DNA of 64,000 bases from Gambelia wislizenii. Its lineage: Eukaryota > Chordata > Lepidosauria > Squamata > Crotaphytidae. Position numbers and translations under genes: made by a program. Under the pieces are notes generated by a model. The model had not been told where the DNA came from and searched no databases. It was given only the letters and a program-made list of their open reading frames with translations. Location: NCBI GenBank assembly GCA_030847615.1, contig JAUMIR010000001.1, positions 182,857,001 through 182,921,000 of the forward strand, in the 5' to 3' direction. Positions 1-9,814 of this stretch are shown one piece after another. Positions within the stretch are counted from its first letter, which is position 1; every line of letters begins with the position of its first letter.

Positions 1-1109
1 GGCAAAGTTGGGTTAAGGGCCAGAAGGTGTGGATCCTGCCCCAGAAGCAGCCGTATGTCATCCAGACTGCCAGCACTGGATTTGGCGTATAGTGTTTTTG
101 GTCCATGCAGACAAGGCCTGAGTCTGCATTCCCCATACAGCACACCCCATTTCTAGACCTCAGAAAAGTATTTGAATTTCTTGATCCATTACATAAACTT
201 ACATGTGGCACAAATGAATGGAGACACACTGTTAACACAATAACAATATATATCAAAATTATGGCCATTCTTGCAATAAAACAGAAGGCTGGGTAGAACA
301 GAAATATTATCTTGAAACCTACTAGATTACCTCTGGATAGTTACCTACCAACAACTGCTTCTCTCCAAAAAATAAAAATTAAAAAAAAATGCAGTAATAG
401 AAGAGTGGTGTTTTTTTTTTTTCCTTTTCTGAATCATGGCATAGGATTAAACTGCTTCTCTCTCTACCTGCATCACAAACCAAATTTTCAAACTGAAAGG
501 TTACTGGTTATTAACAAAATAATGTACCTTCTTTTACACACACATTCACAGATCAAAACATGTAACATGTAGATTAGAGATATATTCTTTCATCTATAGG
601 CACATCACTTTATGTTTGTATTTATGCACATAAAAATAGATTTCTCTTCCACTACTCTTGTTATAAAATATTGCTTTACATAAGATATTAATATTTTATC
701 AGATTTATTTCCCCTACTATTTAAGGGGGAAAGCTGGGTTTTCTCCCCCACTTTCTCTTTTGGCCAGGCATTATTCTATTTTAAAAATAAATTCAGACAC
801 AAAACAAGCTACTAACAGCTTCTGAAACAAAAGTCCATTGTTGATTACAATTCAGATGCTATTCTCATTCATCTCAAATCTTGGCTTCATTCTACCACCC
901 TTTGTAACTGTCTGTGTGCTTAAATGGGTGTTTGTTAAGAACAAATGCAGCAGAGACAAAGATCAACTCTCTTTACAGTAGCTGTTCAGTTAGGCAATGC
1001 TCTTACAACCCCCAAACAGCAGGCTTAGTCATGCAGACTTATTCAGTCTAACATTAAACTCTTGATCCTAGGTGATATGTCTATAATTTACAAGTATAAT
1101 CCACTATAC

Positions 1110-1266
1110 AGATTGAGATGAGTCTCCCTTATCAGAAATGCTTTGGACCAGACGTATTTTGGTATATTTTGGAATATTTCCAATTTTGGGATACTTGCAT
1201 ACAGACAATGAGATATTTTAGAGATGGGACCCAACTCTAAACACAAAATTCATTTATGTTTCATAT
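1110..1266 (+). repeat. Old Tigger-like DNA transposon fragment
   Basis: The sequence contains CCCTTATCAGAAATGCTTTG followed by TTTTGG/TTGGAATA strings and CATTTATGTTTCATATA. These are typical of an old amniote Tigger-related non-autonomous element. The related copy at 54059 begins in the same way. It is cut at a CATATA site where the next element has inserted. Confidence 0.5.
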
Positions 1267-1267
1267 A

Positions 1268-1440
1268 CAGTTGTCCCTTCATAATTGCTGGGGTTTAGTT
1301 CCAGAACCTCCTGTGGATACCAAAATCCATGAATACTCAAGTCCCATTATATGCAATGGCATAGCAAAACGGTGTCCCTTATATAAGATGGCAAAATCAA
1401 GGTTTGCAGTTTTATTTCACAGGACAAGGTGTAGTGGTAG
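1268..1440 (+). mobile_element. Tigger-type MITE, 5' part, nested in the preceding element
   Basis: It begins CAGTTGTCCCTTCATAATTG immediately after a TA dinucleotide (1266-1267), matching the terminal repeat of the other TA-target elements here. The internal CAAGTCCCATTATATGCAATGG also occurs in the copies at 25339 and 31460. No matching 3' terminus was found, so the right boundary is approximate. Confidence 0.6.
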
Positions 1441-2092
1441 CACAATAATAATATTTTTTTAAAAAACAGCATCAGATACATCTTGTAAACTCTATGAGGT
1501 ATTGACCAGCTATAGTTATCGCACCACTGCAACAATATTTTCTTGGCTTCCTTGACTGTTGCAGCCTTCAACAATGCCTGGGGAAAAATGGTTCCTAAGG
1601 GTTTCCCAGCCACCTGCAGCAAGTTTTGGGGCTACACAGCGAGTTGCAGGGAGGAGGAGAGATTGTCCCTCTCTCAATTCAACTGACAGAGGCAGTTCCA
1701 TCACAGTATGTCCCCTGCAGTATTTAGGCCATAGGCTATACTCCTTCTCCATCCCAATACACTCCCTGGTGTGTGTTGGATTGTAGACTGCTGGTGAAGC
1801 TAAACAAGCTCTAGCTCCATCTTTCTATTTTAAAGTTAAAGGAGGAAGAAAATGATAGTATGGTATTTCTGCAACAACAAATATGGTTTGCAACACTGAA
1901 AGCTGGCCAAATAAGGCATCTTGCTCTACAGATATATTACACATTTGTTTACCAGGTTATGAAAGAGAACATTAATTGGATCTCTGTATATCCTTCTTAA
2001 AATGACAGTTTTATTTGTAATTAAACTGTGCTAAAACATTTTACCAAATAAATGCCTCCTTAACTAAGAACCACCCTATTCCTTTCCCATAC

Positions 2093-2156
2093 CTACTACT
2101 ACTACTACTACGGCAACAGCTTCTTCTTCTTCCTCCTCTTCTTCTTCTTCTTTAAT
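2093..2156 (+). repeat. (ACT)n/(CTT)n simple repeat
   Basis: Five to six ACT/CTA triplets are followed by interrupted CTT/CCT triplets. Confidence 0.9.
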
Positions 2157-2245
2157 GCAGACAATCTGCAACAACTTTCTGTGTTATAATCTAGACTCGA
2201 CCTAAATCTACAATCCAATGGTGCAGTATACAGTAGGACAGTAGG

Positions 2246-3288
2246 CCGAACCCAAAGGGTGCTCAGCAGTGGCTCCTCTTCGTCTTGGAAAGATGTGACC
2301 AGTGGGGTGCCACAGGGTTCTGTCCTGGGCCCAGTGCTATTCAACATCTTTATCAATGACTTAGATGAGGGAATTAGGGGCATACTTAGCAAATTTGCAG
2401 ATGACACCAAATTGGGAGGAGTAGCTAATACCCTAGAGGAGAGGATCAAAATTCAAAATGACCTGGATAGACTGGAGAACTGGGCCAAAGCTAACAAAAT
2501 GAAATTCAATACGGAGAAATGTAAAGTACTGCATTTAGGGCGGAAAAATGAAATGCATAAATATAGGATGGGAGAGACCTGGCTGAATGAGACTACGTGC
2601 GAAAGGGATCTAGGAGTCCTAGTAGACCACAAGTTGAACATGAGCCAACAGTGTGATGCGGCAGCTAAAAAGGCCAATGCGATTTTGGGCTGTATCAATA
2701 GAAGTATAGTGTCTAGATCAAGGGAAGTAATAGTGCCGCTCTATTCTGCCTTGGTCAGACCTCACTTAGAATACTGTGTCCCGTTCTGCGCACCACAATT
2801 CAAAAAGGATATTGACAAATTGGAGCGTGTCCAGAGAAGGGCAACTAAAATGGTGAAAGGTCTGGAAACGATGCCTTATGAGGAGAGACTTAGGGAGCTG
2901 GGTATGTTTAGCCTGGAAAAAAGACAGTTAAGAGGCGATATGATAGCCCTGTTTAAGTATTTGAAGGGATGTCACGTTGAGGATGGAGCAGGCTTGTTTT
3001 CTGCTGCTCCAGAGATTGGAACACGGAGCAATGGGTGCAAGCTCCAGGAACAGAGATTCCACCTCAACATGAGGAGGAACTTTTTGACAGTAAGAGCTGT
3101 TCAGCAGTGGAACACACTCCCTCGGAGCGTGGTGGGGTCTCCTTCCTTGGAGGTCTTTAAAGAGAGGCTGGATGGCCATCTGTCGGGGTTGCTTTGATCA
3201 AGATTTCCTGCGTGGCAGGGGGGTTGGACTGGATGGCCCTCGTGGTCTCTTCCAACTCTGCAATTCTATGATTCTATGATTCTATTGT
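2246..3288 (+). mobile_element. 5'-truncated CR1 LINE with target duplication
   Basis: This is the 3' end of a CR1 non-LTR retrotransposon. It holds the C-terminal half of ORF2, then the conserved 3' UTR GGGGTTGGACTGGATGGCCC and the diagnostic tail of ATTCTATG octamers (about 3263-3287). CAGTAGG flanks it at 2239-2245 and 3289-3295, a 7-bp target duplication. It lies inside the Tigger-type element at 2231-3525. Sister fragments are at 37296 and 53092. Confidence 0.92.
2259..3197 (+). pseudogene. CR1 ORF2 fragment: reverse transcriptase and C-terminal region
   Basis: This open frame of 312 codons encodes the distal half of a CR1 ORF2 protein, which copies CR1 RNA into DNA at a nicked target. 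Visible motifs are GVPQGSVLGPVLFNIFIND (RT finger/palm motif, about residues 16-34), the catalytic FADDT box (about 47-51), NKMKFNTEKCKVLHLG (thumb side, about 83-98), and the CR1-typical distal segments around LVRPHLEYCVPFC and RRNFLTVRAVQQWNTLPR. The endonuclease domain and first RT motifs are missing because of 5' truncation, so it cannot act on its own. The remaining frame has no internal stop, which suggests a fairly young copy. The stop codon is directly followed by the CR1 3' UTR. The ATG is internal and not a real start. Confidence 0.9.
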
Positions 3289-3540
3289 CAGTAGGATTGC
3301 ACTGATTCATTATCCACTGATTCAGTTATCCACAGGACACAAAACAGCACAGTCTTCCTAGAAAATGTGTCCTCTCTAGACATTTTCTAGATCCTCCAAG
3401 GTAACTCTATAGTATTTTAAATGAGAAGTCCCATTATTTTCAATGGTGTTCACTATTATCCACAGTTTTTCGGTATCCATGGGGCCCCTCAGTACCAATC
3501 CCCAGTAGATAAGAGGGTCCTACTGTAGATGCAGTATCTG

Positions 3541-3765
3541 ATATGGAACTATGTGTGTGTATGCACCTTCAAATCACCTGTCAACTTATGGTGACAGGTG
3601 GGTTTTCTAAGGATTTTCATAGGGTTTTCTTAGGCAAGGAATACTCAGAAATGGTTTTGCCAGGTCCTTCCTCTGAAATATAGCCAACAGCACCTGGTAT
3701 TCATTGGTGGTCTTCCATCCAAGCTTCCAAGATCAGTAGGGATCTGGTCCCTTCAGGGTATTTAA
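3541..3765 (-). mobile_element. 5S-rRNA-headed SINE, degraded copy
   Basis: On the plus strand the sequence runs TGCACCTTCAAATCACCTG, GTTTTCTTAGGCAAGGAATA, CTGAAATATAGCCAACAGCA, then TTCCATCCAAGCTTCCAAGATCAG. The last part is the reverse complement of a 5S rRNA internal promoter region with a deletion. A better copy of the same family is at 20705-20945. Confidence 0.7.
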
Positions 3766-3833
3766 TATGATTATAGCTATACCTTTGATGGGTAGGTTGC
3801 AGTGGGAAGAACTGCTAATGAGCAAGAACCATG

Positions 3834-4004
3834 CTTAGATTTTCCTTGTTTTGTTTTTCTTCCGGGCTGTGAGGCTGTGTTCTGGAATAGTTTCTTTCTG
3901 AGTTTCACCTCCATTCGTCAGAAAGAAAGTACTATTCCAGAACACAGCCCGGAAAAAAACCAAGGAAAATCTATGGATGCCAACTGTGAAAGCCTTCAAT
4001 TTCA
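3834..4004 (+). mobile_element. Foldback retroelement fragment (Penelope-like candidate) with 11-bp target duplication
   Basis: CAAGAACCATG flanks the unit at 3823-3833 and 4005-4015. The 3' half reads CAGAACACAGCCCGG...CCAAGGAAAATCTATGGATG and ends GTGAAAGCCTTCAATTTCA, shared with copies at 28815 and 30557. The 5' half is an inverted copy of that segment, so the unit folds into a hairpin. A 5' inverted fragment plus a short target duplication is characteristic of Penelope-like elements, but the family name is inferred. Confidence 0.65.
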
Positions 4005-4747
4005 CAAGAACCATGTTGCTTTACAACATAAGATGGTGACATCACTACGACAGAGGAAACTATATCAACATCAAACAGGGCTCTGGCATCACACCTCCTG
4101 CATGTGTTGCATCTTTTAAATTGTGCCTTTTGTGCTCTATAAGGTTTATGTTTTGACTGTTCTTCCCCAAACAGGAAGCTTGGGGTCTCTTTCATTTGGA
4201 AAACAGAAAGCTGGAATTCTCAAAGGTTTAATCCCATTTGTATCCTGCCCTTTTTCCAAGGAACATGGAAAGTATAAATGGAGTAATCAACACAACAACC
4301 CTATAAGGTACACAACTTATTTACAGTATCTGTTTTTTTTAATCTACTCTGCTTCATAGCTAAGCTCTCTATATAGCTTACAACTAAAACACAATGGATA
4401 GGATCCCAAAGGCTGTGTTAGCACAAAATGCCTCTGGCTAATTTTATAAAATCCCTCTTCCCAGTCACTCCCATCAAAACAGTGCACGTAGTTGGAGAGG
4501 GAATTATCTTAGCCCTTCAGAAAGGCTATCTGAAGGAGTAAGGAGGTGTCCTTCGGAGAATGGTATTGTACTCTCACAATCTAACTCAATAAAACAAATA
4601 AAACATTAAATTTACATTCAAATAATGCATTCATTTTTGGACCACACCAATAAATCATTACAGCATAAATTAGAGTGATTATAATTTAACTTCATAATGA
4701 AGTTGTATCCATTGTCTTCTTCCTGACTGGTAAAAAACGTTCAAATA

Positions 4748-7700
4748 CAGTCGTCCCTTCACATTCGCGGGGGTTACGTTCCACGGACCCCCGCGAATGT
4801 GAAAAAAACGCGAATACTGTTTGCCCCCCCTTCCCTGCTATAGCGACCATGGGGTCTCCGGAGGCCCCATAGTCGCTTTCCCCCGCCTCCCCAGGGCCTT
4901 CGCGGGGCCTCCGGAGGCCCCGCGGAGGCCTTCCCTGCCCTCCCCACTCCCCCCAGGGCCTTAGCGGGGCCTCCGGAGACCCTCCGGAGGCCCCGCAGAG
5001 GCCTTCCCAGCCCTCCCCACTTCCCCACAGGGCCTTTGCGGGGCCTCCGGAGGCCCTCCGGAGGCCCCGCAGAGGCCTTCCCAGCCCTCCCCACTTCCCC
5101 ACAGGGCCTTTGCGGGGCCTCTGAAGGGTCTCCGGAGGCCCCGCGGAGGCCTTCCCTGCCCTCCCCACTCCCCCCACAGGGCCTTCGCGGGGCCTTCGGA
5201 GGGTCTCCGGAGGCCCCGCGGAGGCCTTCCCTGCCCTCCCCACTCCCCCCACAGGGCCTTCGCGGGGCCTCCGGAGGCCCTCCGGAGGCCCCGCGGAGGC
5301 CTTCCCTGCCCTCCCCACTCCCCGCACAGGGCCTTCGTGGGGCCTCCGGAGGCCCTCCGGAGGCCCCGCGGAGGCCTTCCCTGCCCTCCCCACTCCCCCC
5401 CAGAGCCTTAGCGGGGCCTCCAGAGACCCTCCGGAGGCCCCGCAGAGGCCTTCCCAGCCCTCCCCACTTCCACACAGGGCCTTTGCGGGGCCTCCGGAGG
5501 GTCTCCGGAGGCCCCGCGGAGGCCTTCCCTGCCCTCCCCACTCCCCCCACAGGGCCTTAGCGGGGCCTCCGGAGACCCTCCGGAGGCCCCGCAGAGGCCT
5601 TCCCTGCCCTCCCCACTCCCCGCACAGGGTCTTCGCGGGGCCTCCGGAGACCCTCCGGAGGCCCCGCGGAGGCCTTCCCTGCCCTCCCCACTCCCCCCCC
5701 AGGGCCTTAGCGGGGCCTCCGGAGACCCTCCGGAGGCCCCGCAGAGGCCTTCCCAGCCCTCCCCACTTCCCCACAGGGCCTTTGCGGGGCCTCCGGAGGG
5801 TCTCCGGAGGCCCCGCGGAGGCCTTCCCTGCCCTCCCCACTCCCCCCACAGGGCCTTCGCGGGGCCTCCGGAGACCCTCCGGAGGCCCCGCGGAGGCCTT
5901 CCCTGCCCTCCCCACTCCCCGCACAGGGCCTTCGCGGGGCCTCCGGAGACCCTCCGGAGGCCCCGCGGAGGCCTTCCCTGCCCTCCCCACTCCCCCCCCA
6001 GGGCCTTTGCGGGGCCTCCGGAGGGTCTCCGGAGGCCCCGCGGAGGCCTTCCCAGCCCTCCCCACTTCCCCACAGGGCCTTTGCGGGGCCTCCGGAGGGT
6101 CTCCGGAGGCCCCGCGGAGGCCTTCCCAGCCCTCCCCACTTCCCCACAGGGCCTTTGCGGGGCCTCCGGAGGGTCTCCGGAGGCCCCGCGGAGGCCTTCC
6201 CTGCCCTCCCCACTCCCCCCCAGGGCCTTCGCGGGGCCTTCGGAGGGTCTCCGGAGGCCCCGCGGAGGCCTTCCCTGCCCTCCCCACTCCCCGCACAGGG
6301 CCTTCGCGGGGCCTCCGGAGGCCCTCCGGAGGCCCCGCGGAGGCCTTCCCTGCCCTCCCCACTCCCCCCCAGGGCCTTAGCGGGGCCTCCGGAGACCCTC
6401 CGGAGGCCCCGCAGAGGCCTTCCCAGCCCTCCCCACTTCCCCACAGGGCCTTTGCGGGGCCTCCGGAGGGTCTCCGGAGGCCCCGCGGAGGCCTTCCCTG
6501 CCCTCCCCACTCCCCCCACAGGGCCTTCGCGGGGCCTTCGGAGGGTCTCCGGAGGCCCCGCGGAGGCCTTCCCTGCCCTCCCCACTCCCCCCACAGGGCC
6601 TTCGCGGGGCCTTCGGAGGGTCTCCGGAGGCCCCGCGGAGGCCTTCCCTGCCCTCCCCACTCCCCCCCAGGGCCTTAGCGGGGCCTCCCGAGACCCTCCG
6701 GAGGCCCCGCGGAGGCCTTCCCTGCCCTCCCCACTCCCCGCACAGGGCCTTCGTGGGGCCTCCGGAGGCCCCGCGGAGGCCTTCCCTGCCCTCCCCACTC
6801 CCCCCAGGGCCTTAGCGGGGCCTCCAGAGACCCTCCGGAGGCCCCACAGAGGCCTTCCCAGCCCTCCCCACTTCCACACAGGGCCTTTGCGGGGCCTCCG
6901 GAGGGTCTCCGGAGGCCCCGCGGAGGCCTTCCCTGCCCTCCCCACTCCCCCCCCAGGGCCTTAGCGGGGCCTCCGGAGACCCTCCGGAGGCCCCGCGGAG
7001 GCCTTCCCTGCCCTCCCCACTCCCCGCACAGGGCCTTCGCGGGGCCTCCGGAGACCCTCCGGAGGCCCCGCGGAGGCCTTCCCTGCCCTCCCCACTCCCC
7101 CCCCAGGGCCTTAGCGGGGCCTCCGGAGACCCTCCGGAGGCCCCGCAGAGGCCTTCCCAGCCCTCCCCACTTCCCCACAGGGCCTTTGCGGGGCCTCTGG
7201 AGGGTCTCCGGAGGCCCCGCGGAGGCCTTCCCTGCCCTCCCCACTCCCCGCACAGGGCCTTCGCGGGGCCTCCGGAGACCCTCCGGAGGCCCCGCGGAGG
7301 CCTTCCCTGCCCTCCCCACTCCCCCCCCAGGGCCTTAGCGGGGCCTCCGGAGACCCTCCGGAGGCCCCGCAGAGGCCTTCCCAGCCCTCCCCACTTCCCC
7401 ACAGGGCCTTTGCGGGGCCTCTGAAGGGTCTCCGGAGGCCCCGCGGAGGCCTTCCCTGCCCTCCCCACTCCCCCCACAGGGCCTTCGCGGGGCCTTCGGA
7501 GGGTCTCCGGAGGCCCCGCGGAGGCCTTCCCTGCCCTCCCCACTCCCCCCACAGGGCCTTCGCGGGGCCTCCGGAGGCCCTCCGGAGGCCCCGCGGAGGC
7601 CTTCCCTGCCCTCCCCACTCCCCCCCAGGGCCTTAGCGGGGCCTCCCGAGACCCTCCGGAGGCCCCGCGGAGGCCTTCCCTGCCCTCCCCACTCCCCGCA

Positions 7701-9070
7701 CAGGGCCTTCGTGGGGCCTCCGGAGGCCCCGCGGAGGCCTTCCCTGCCCTCCCCACTCCCCCCCAGGGCCTTAGCGGGGCCTCCAGAGACCCTCCGGAGG
7801 CCCCACAGAGGCCTTCCCAGCCCTCCCCACTTCCACACAGGGCCTTTGCGGGGCCTCCGGAGGGTCTCCGGAGGCCCCGCGGAGGCCTTCCCTGCCCTCC
7901 CCACTCCCCCCCCAGGGCCTTAGCGGGGCCTCCGGAGACCCTCCGGAGGCCCCGCGGAGGCCTTCCCTGCCCTCCCCACTCCCCGCACAGGGCCTTCGCG
8001 GGGCCTCCGGAGACCCTCCGGAGGCCCCGCGGAGGCCTTCCCTGCCCTCCCCACTCCCCCCCCAGGGCCTTAGCGGGGCCTCCGGAGACCCTCCGGAGGC
8101 CCCGCAGAGGCCTTCCCAGCCCTCCCCACTTCCCCACAGGGCCTTTGCGGGGCCTCTGGAGGGTCTCCGGAGGCCCCGCGGAGGCCTTCCCTGCCCTCCC
8201 CACTCCCCGCACAGGGCCTTCGCGGGGCCTCCGGAGACCCTCCGGAGGCCCCGCAGAGGCCTTCCCAGCCCTCCCCACTTCCCCACAGGGCCTTTGCGGG
8301 GCCTCCGGAGGGTCTCCGGAGGCCCCGCGGAGGCCTTCCCAGCCCTCCCCACTTCCCCACAGGGCCTTTGCGGGGCCTCCGGAGGGTCTCCGGAGGCCCC
8401 GCGGAGGCCTTCCCTGCCCTCCCCACTCCCCCCCAGGGCCTTCCCGGGGCCTTCGGAGGGTCTCCGGAGGCCCCGCGGAGGCCTTCCCTGCCCTCCCCAC
8501 TCCCCGCACAGGGCCTTCGCGGGGCCTCCGGAGGCCCTCCGGAGGCCCCGCGGAGGCCTTCCCTGCCCTCCCCACTCCCCCCCAGGGCCTTAGCGGGGCC
8601 TCCGGAGACCCTCCGGAGGCCCCGCAGAGGCCTTCCCAGCCCTCCCCACTTCCCCACAGGGCCTTTGCGGGGCCTCCGGAGGGTCTCCGGAGGCCCCGCG
8701 GAGGCCTTCCCTGCCCTCCCCACTCCCCCCACAGGGCCTTCGCGGGGCCTTCGGAGGGTCTCCGGAGGCCCCGCGGAGGCCTTCCCTGCCCTCCCCACTC
8801 CCCCCACAGGGCCTTCGCGGGGCCTTCGGAGGGTCTCCGGAGGCCCCGCGGAGGCCTTCCCTGCCCTCCCCACTCCCCCCACAGGGCCTTCGCGGGGCCT
8901 CCGGAGGGTCTCCAGAGGCCCCGCGGAGGCTTTCCCAGCCCTCCCAGGGCTTTTCACGGGGCCTCTGGAGGCCCCGTGTCGCGGTTTTGGGGGGGCCCTG
9001 GGGGACCCTCCCAAAACCGCGAATACTCGAAACCGCGAATGTCGAATTCGCGAATGTGGAGGGACAACTG
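4748..9070 (+). mobile_element. Tigger-type element carrying a 4.1-kb minisatellite
   Basis: The left end CAGTCGTCCCTTCACATTCG and the right end, whose reverse complement begins CAGTTGTCCCTCCACATTCG, are matching inverted termini. Each is flanked by TA (4746-4747 and 9071-9072), which fits a pogo/Tigger-type (Tc1-mariner superfamily) transposon. There is no transposase. The interior is almost entirely the minisatellite at 4876-8955. The element at 62093-62381 has near-identical ends but is only 289 bp, and so gives the probable size without the array. It lies in an ARHGEF10 intron. Confidence 0.85.
4876..8955 (+). repeat. GC-rich minisatellite, about 74-bp unit, about 55 copies
   Basis: Each unit has three parts: CAGGGCCTTNGCGGGGCC; a palindromic block CCTCCGGAG-NNN-CTCCGGAGG leading into CCCCGCGGAGGCC; and a pyrimidine block TTCCCTGCCCTCCCCACTCC ending in a variable C run. 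The unit is 73-76 bp, with length differences mainly in the C run. Variants include CTTAGCG, CTTTGCG and CTTCGCG, and CCTGCCC versus CCAGCCC. CpG sites are abundant and undecayed. The reverse complement of the pyrimidine block has four G runs (6,4,3,3) with loops of 3,1,2 nt, a canonical G-quadruplex motif. Long open frames cross the array on both strands only because the sequence lacks stop codons. They are not genes. Confidence 0.97.
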
Positions 9071-9233
9071 TACAAATGTTTTACTCATTTTTGTGATAGT
9101 CAAACAGCAGTGAACAACAACATCCAACAACGGCTGGAGGGCTGCATGATTCTCACCCCTGTCTTAAACTGTTGGGGGAAGGGGTACATGGAAGAAGAAG
9201 GTCCCTATTAGACTAAGTGAGAAAGAGAGACAC

Positions 9234-9586
9234 AGGAGATTTTCGGATGCCTCTTTCAGCCTCTTGCCGCGCAAGCAGCCTCCGGTGCAGTAACGAGGCT
9301 GCCGCGCGGCAAGGGGTCCATTTTTTACACCGCTGTTTCTCTCTCGGCATCGTCCGTGACTCTTGCGGCTAGCATTGGAGGCGGCCGCACTGTTTTTTAC
9401 TCACGGACAACTTCCGTGAGTGAAAAACAGTGCGGCCGCATCCAATGCTAGCCGCAAGAGTCACGGACGACGCTGAGAGAGAAACGGTGTCGTCCAAAAT
9501 GGACCCCTTGCCGCGCGGCAGCCTCATTACTGCTCCGGAGGCTGCTTGCACGGCAGGAGGCTGAAAGAGGCGTCCGAAAATCTCCT
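9234..9586. mobile_element. 353-bp CpG-rich near-perfect hairpin element
   Basis: The left end AGGAGATTTTCGGATGCCTC is mirrored by GCGTCCGAAAATCTCCT at the right. The arms of about 170 bp (with CGCGGCAAGGGGTCCATTTT and GTGACTCTTGCGGCTAGCAT in both) pair around a centre near 9410 (CACGGAC/GTCCGTG type). Arm mismatches are few and include C/T changes at CpG. I see no coding capacity and no clear target duplication. The terminal GGAGATTTYC resembles the ends of the MITE at 37390, so it is probably a non-autonomous DNA transposon. Confidence 0.85.
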
Positions 9587-9814
9587 TGCTGAATGCCAAA
9601 GAGCCCCATAGCCAAGCAATGTTTTGAGTGTTACATACGGCTAATAATAACTCCATGAATATTTACCACACCCTGCTAGTCCAGATACACAACATATCTC
9701 CTTGAATCAACTTAGCTAAAAATTGTCCAGTAAATTTTATGCTAATCACACATGTATTCCTCTCTATGGCTTTATTCCAGTACATATACTCAAATTACAT
9801 AAACAGGAACCTGT

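Larger units (their letters stand above)
2231..3525 (-). mobile_element. Tigger-type MITE split by a CR1 insertion
   Basis: The ends are CAGTAGGAC (2231) and GTCCTACTG (3525), each next to TA (2229-2230 and 3526-3527), which gives inverted termini and a TA target duplication. The right part contains TTATCCAC...GGACACAAAACAGCACA and TCTCTAGACATTTTCTAG, matching in reverse the copy at 13119. A CR1 element interrupts it at 2246-3288, so the Tigger is the older of the two. Confidence 0.75.

Noticed and set aside
4692..9113. Very long open frames (up to 587 codons) on both strands across the minisatellite
   Set aside because: They repeat the same 74-bp unit in three frames, occur on both strands at once, and exist only because the GC-rich unit lacks stop codons. 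There is no start context, splice signal or domain.
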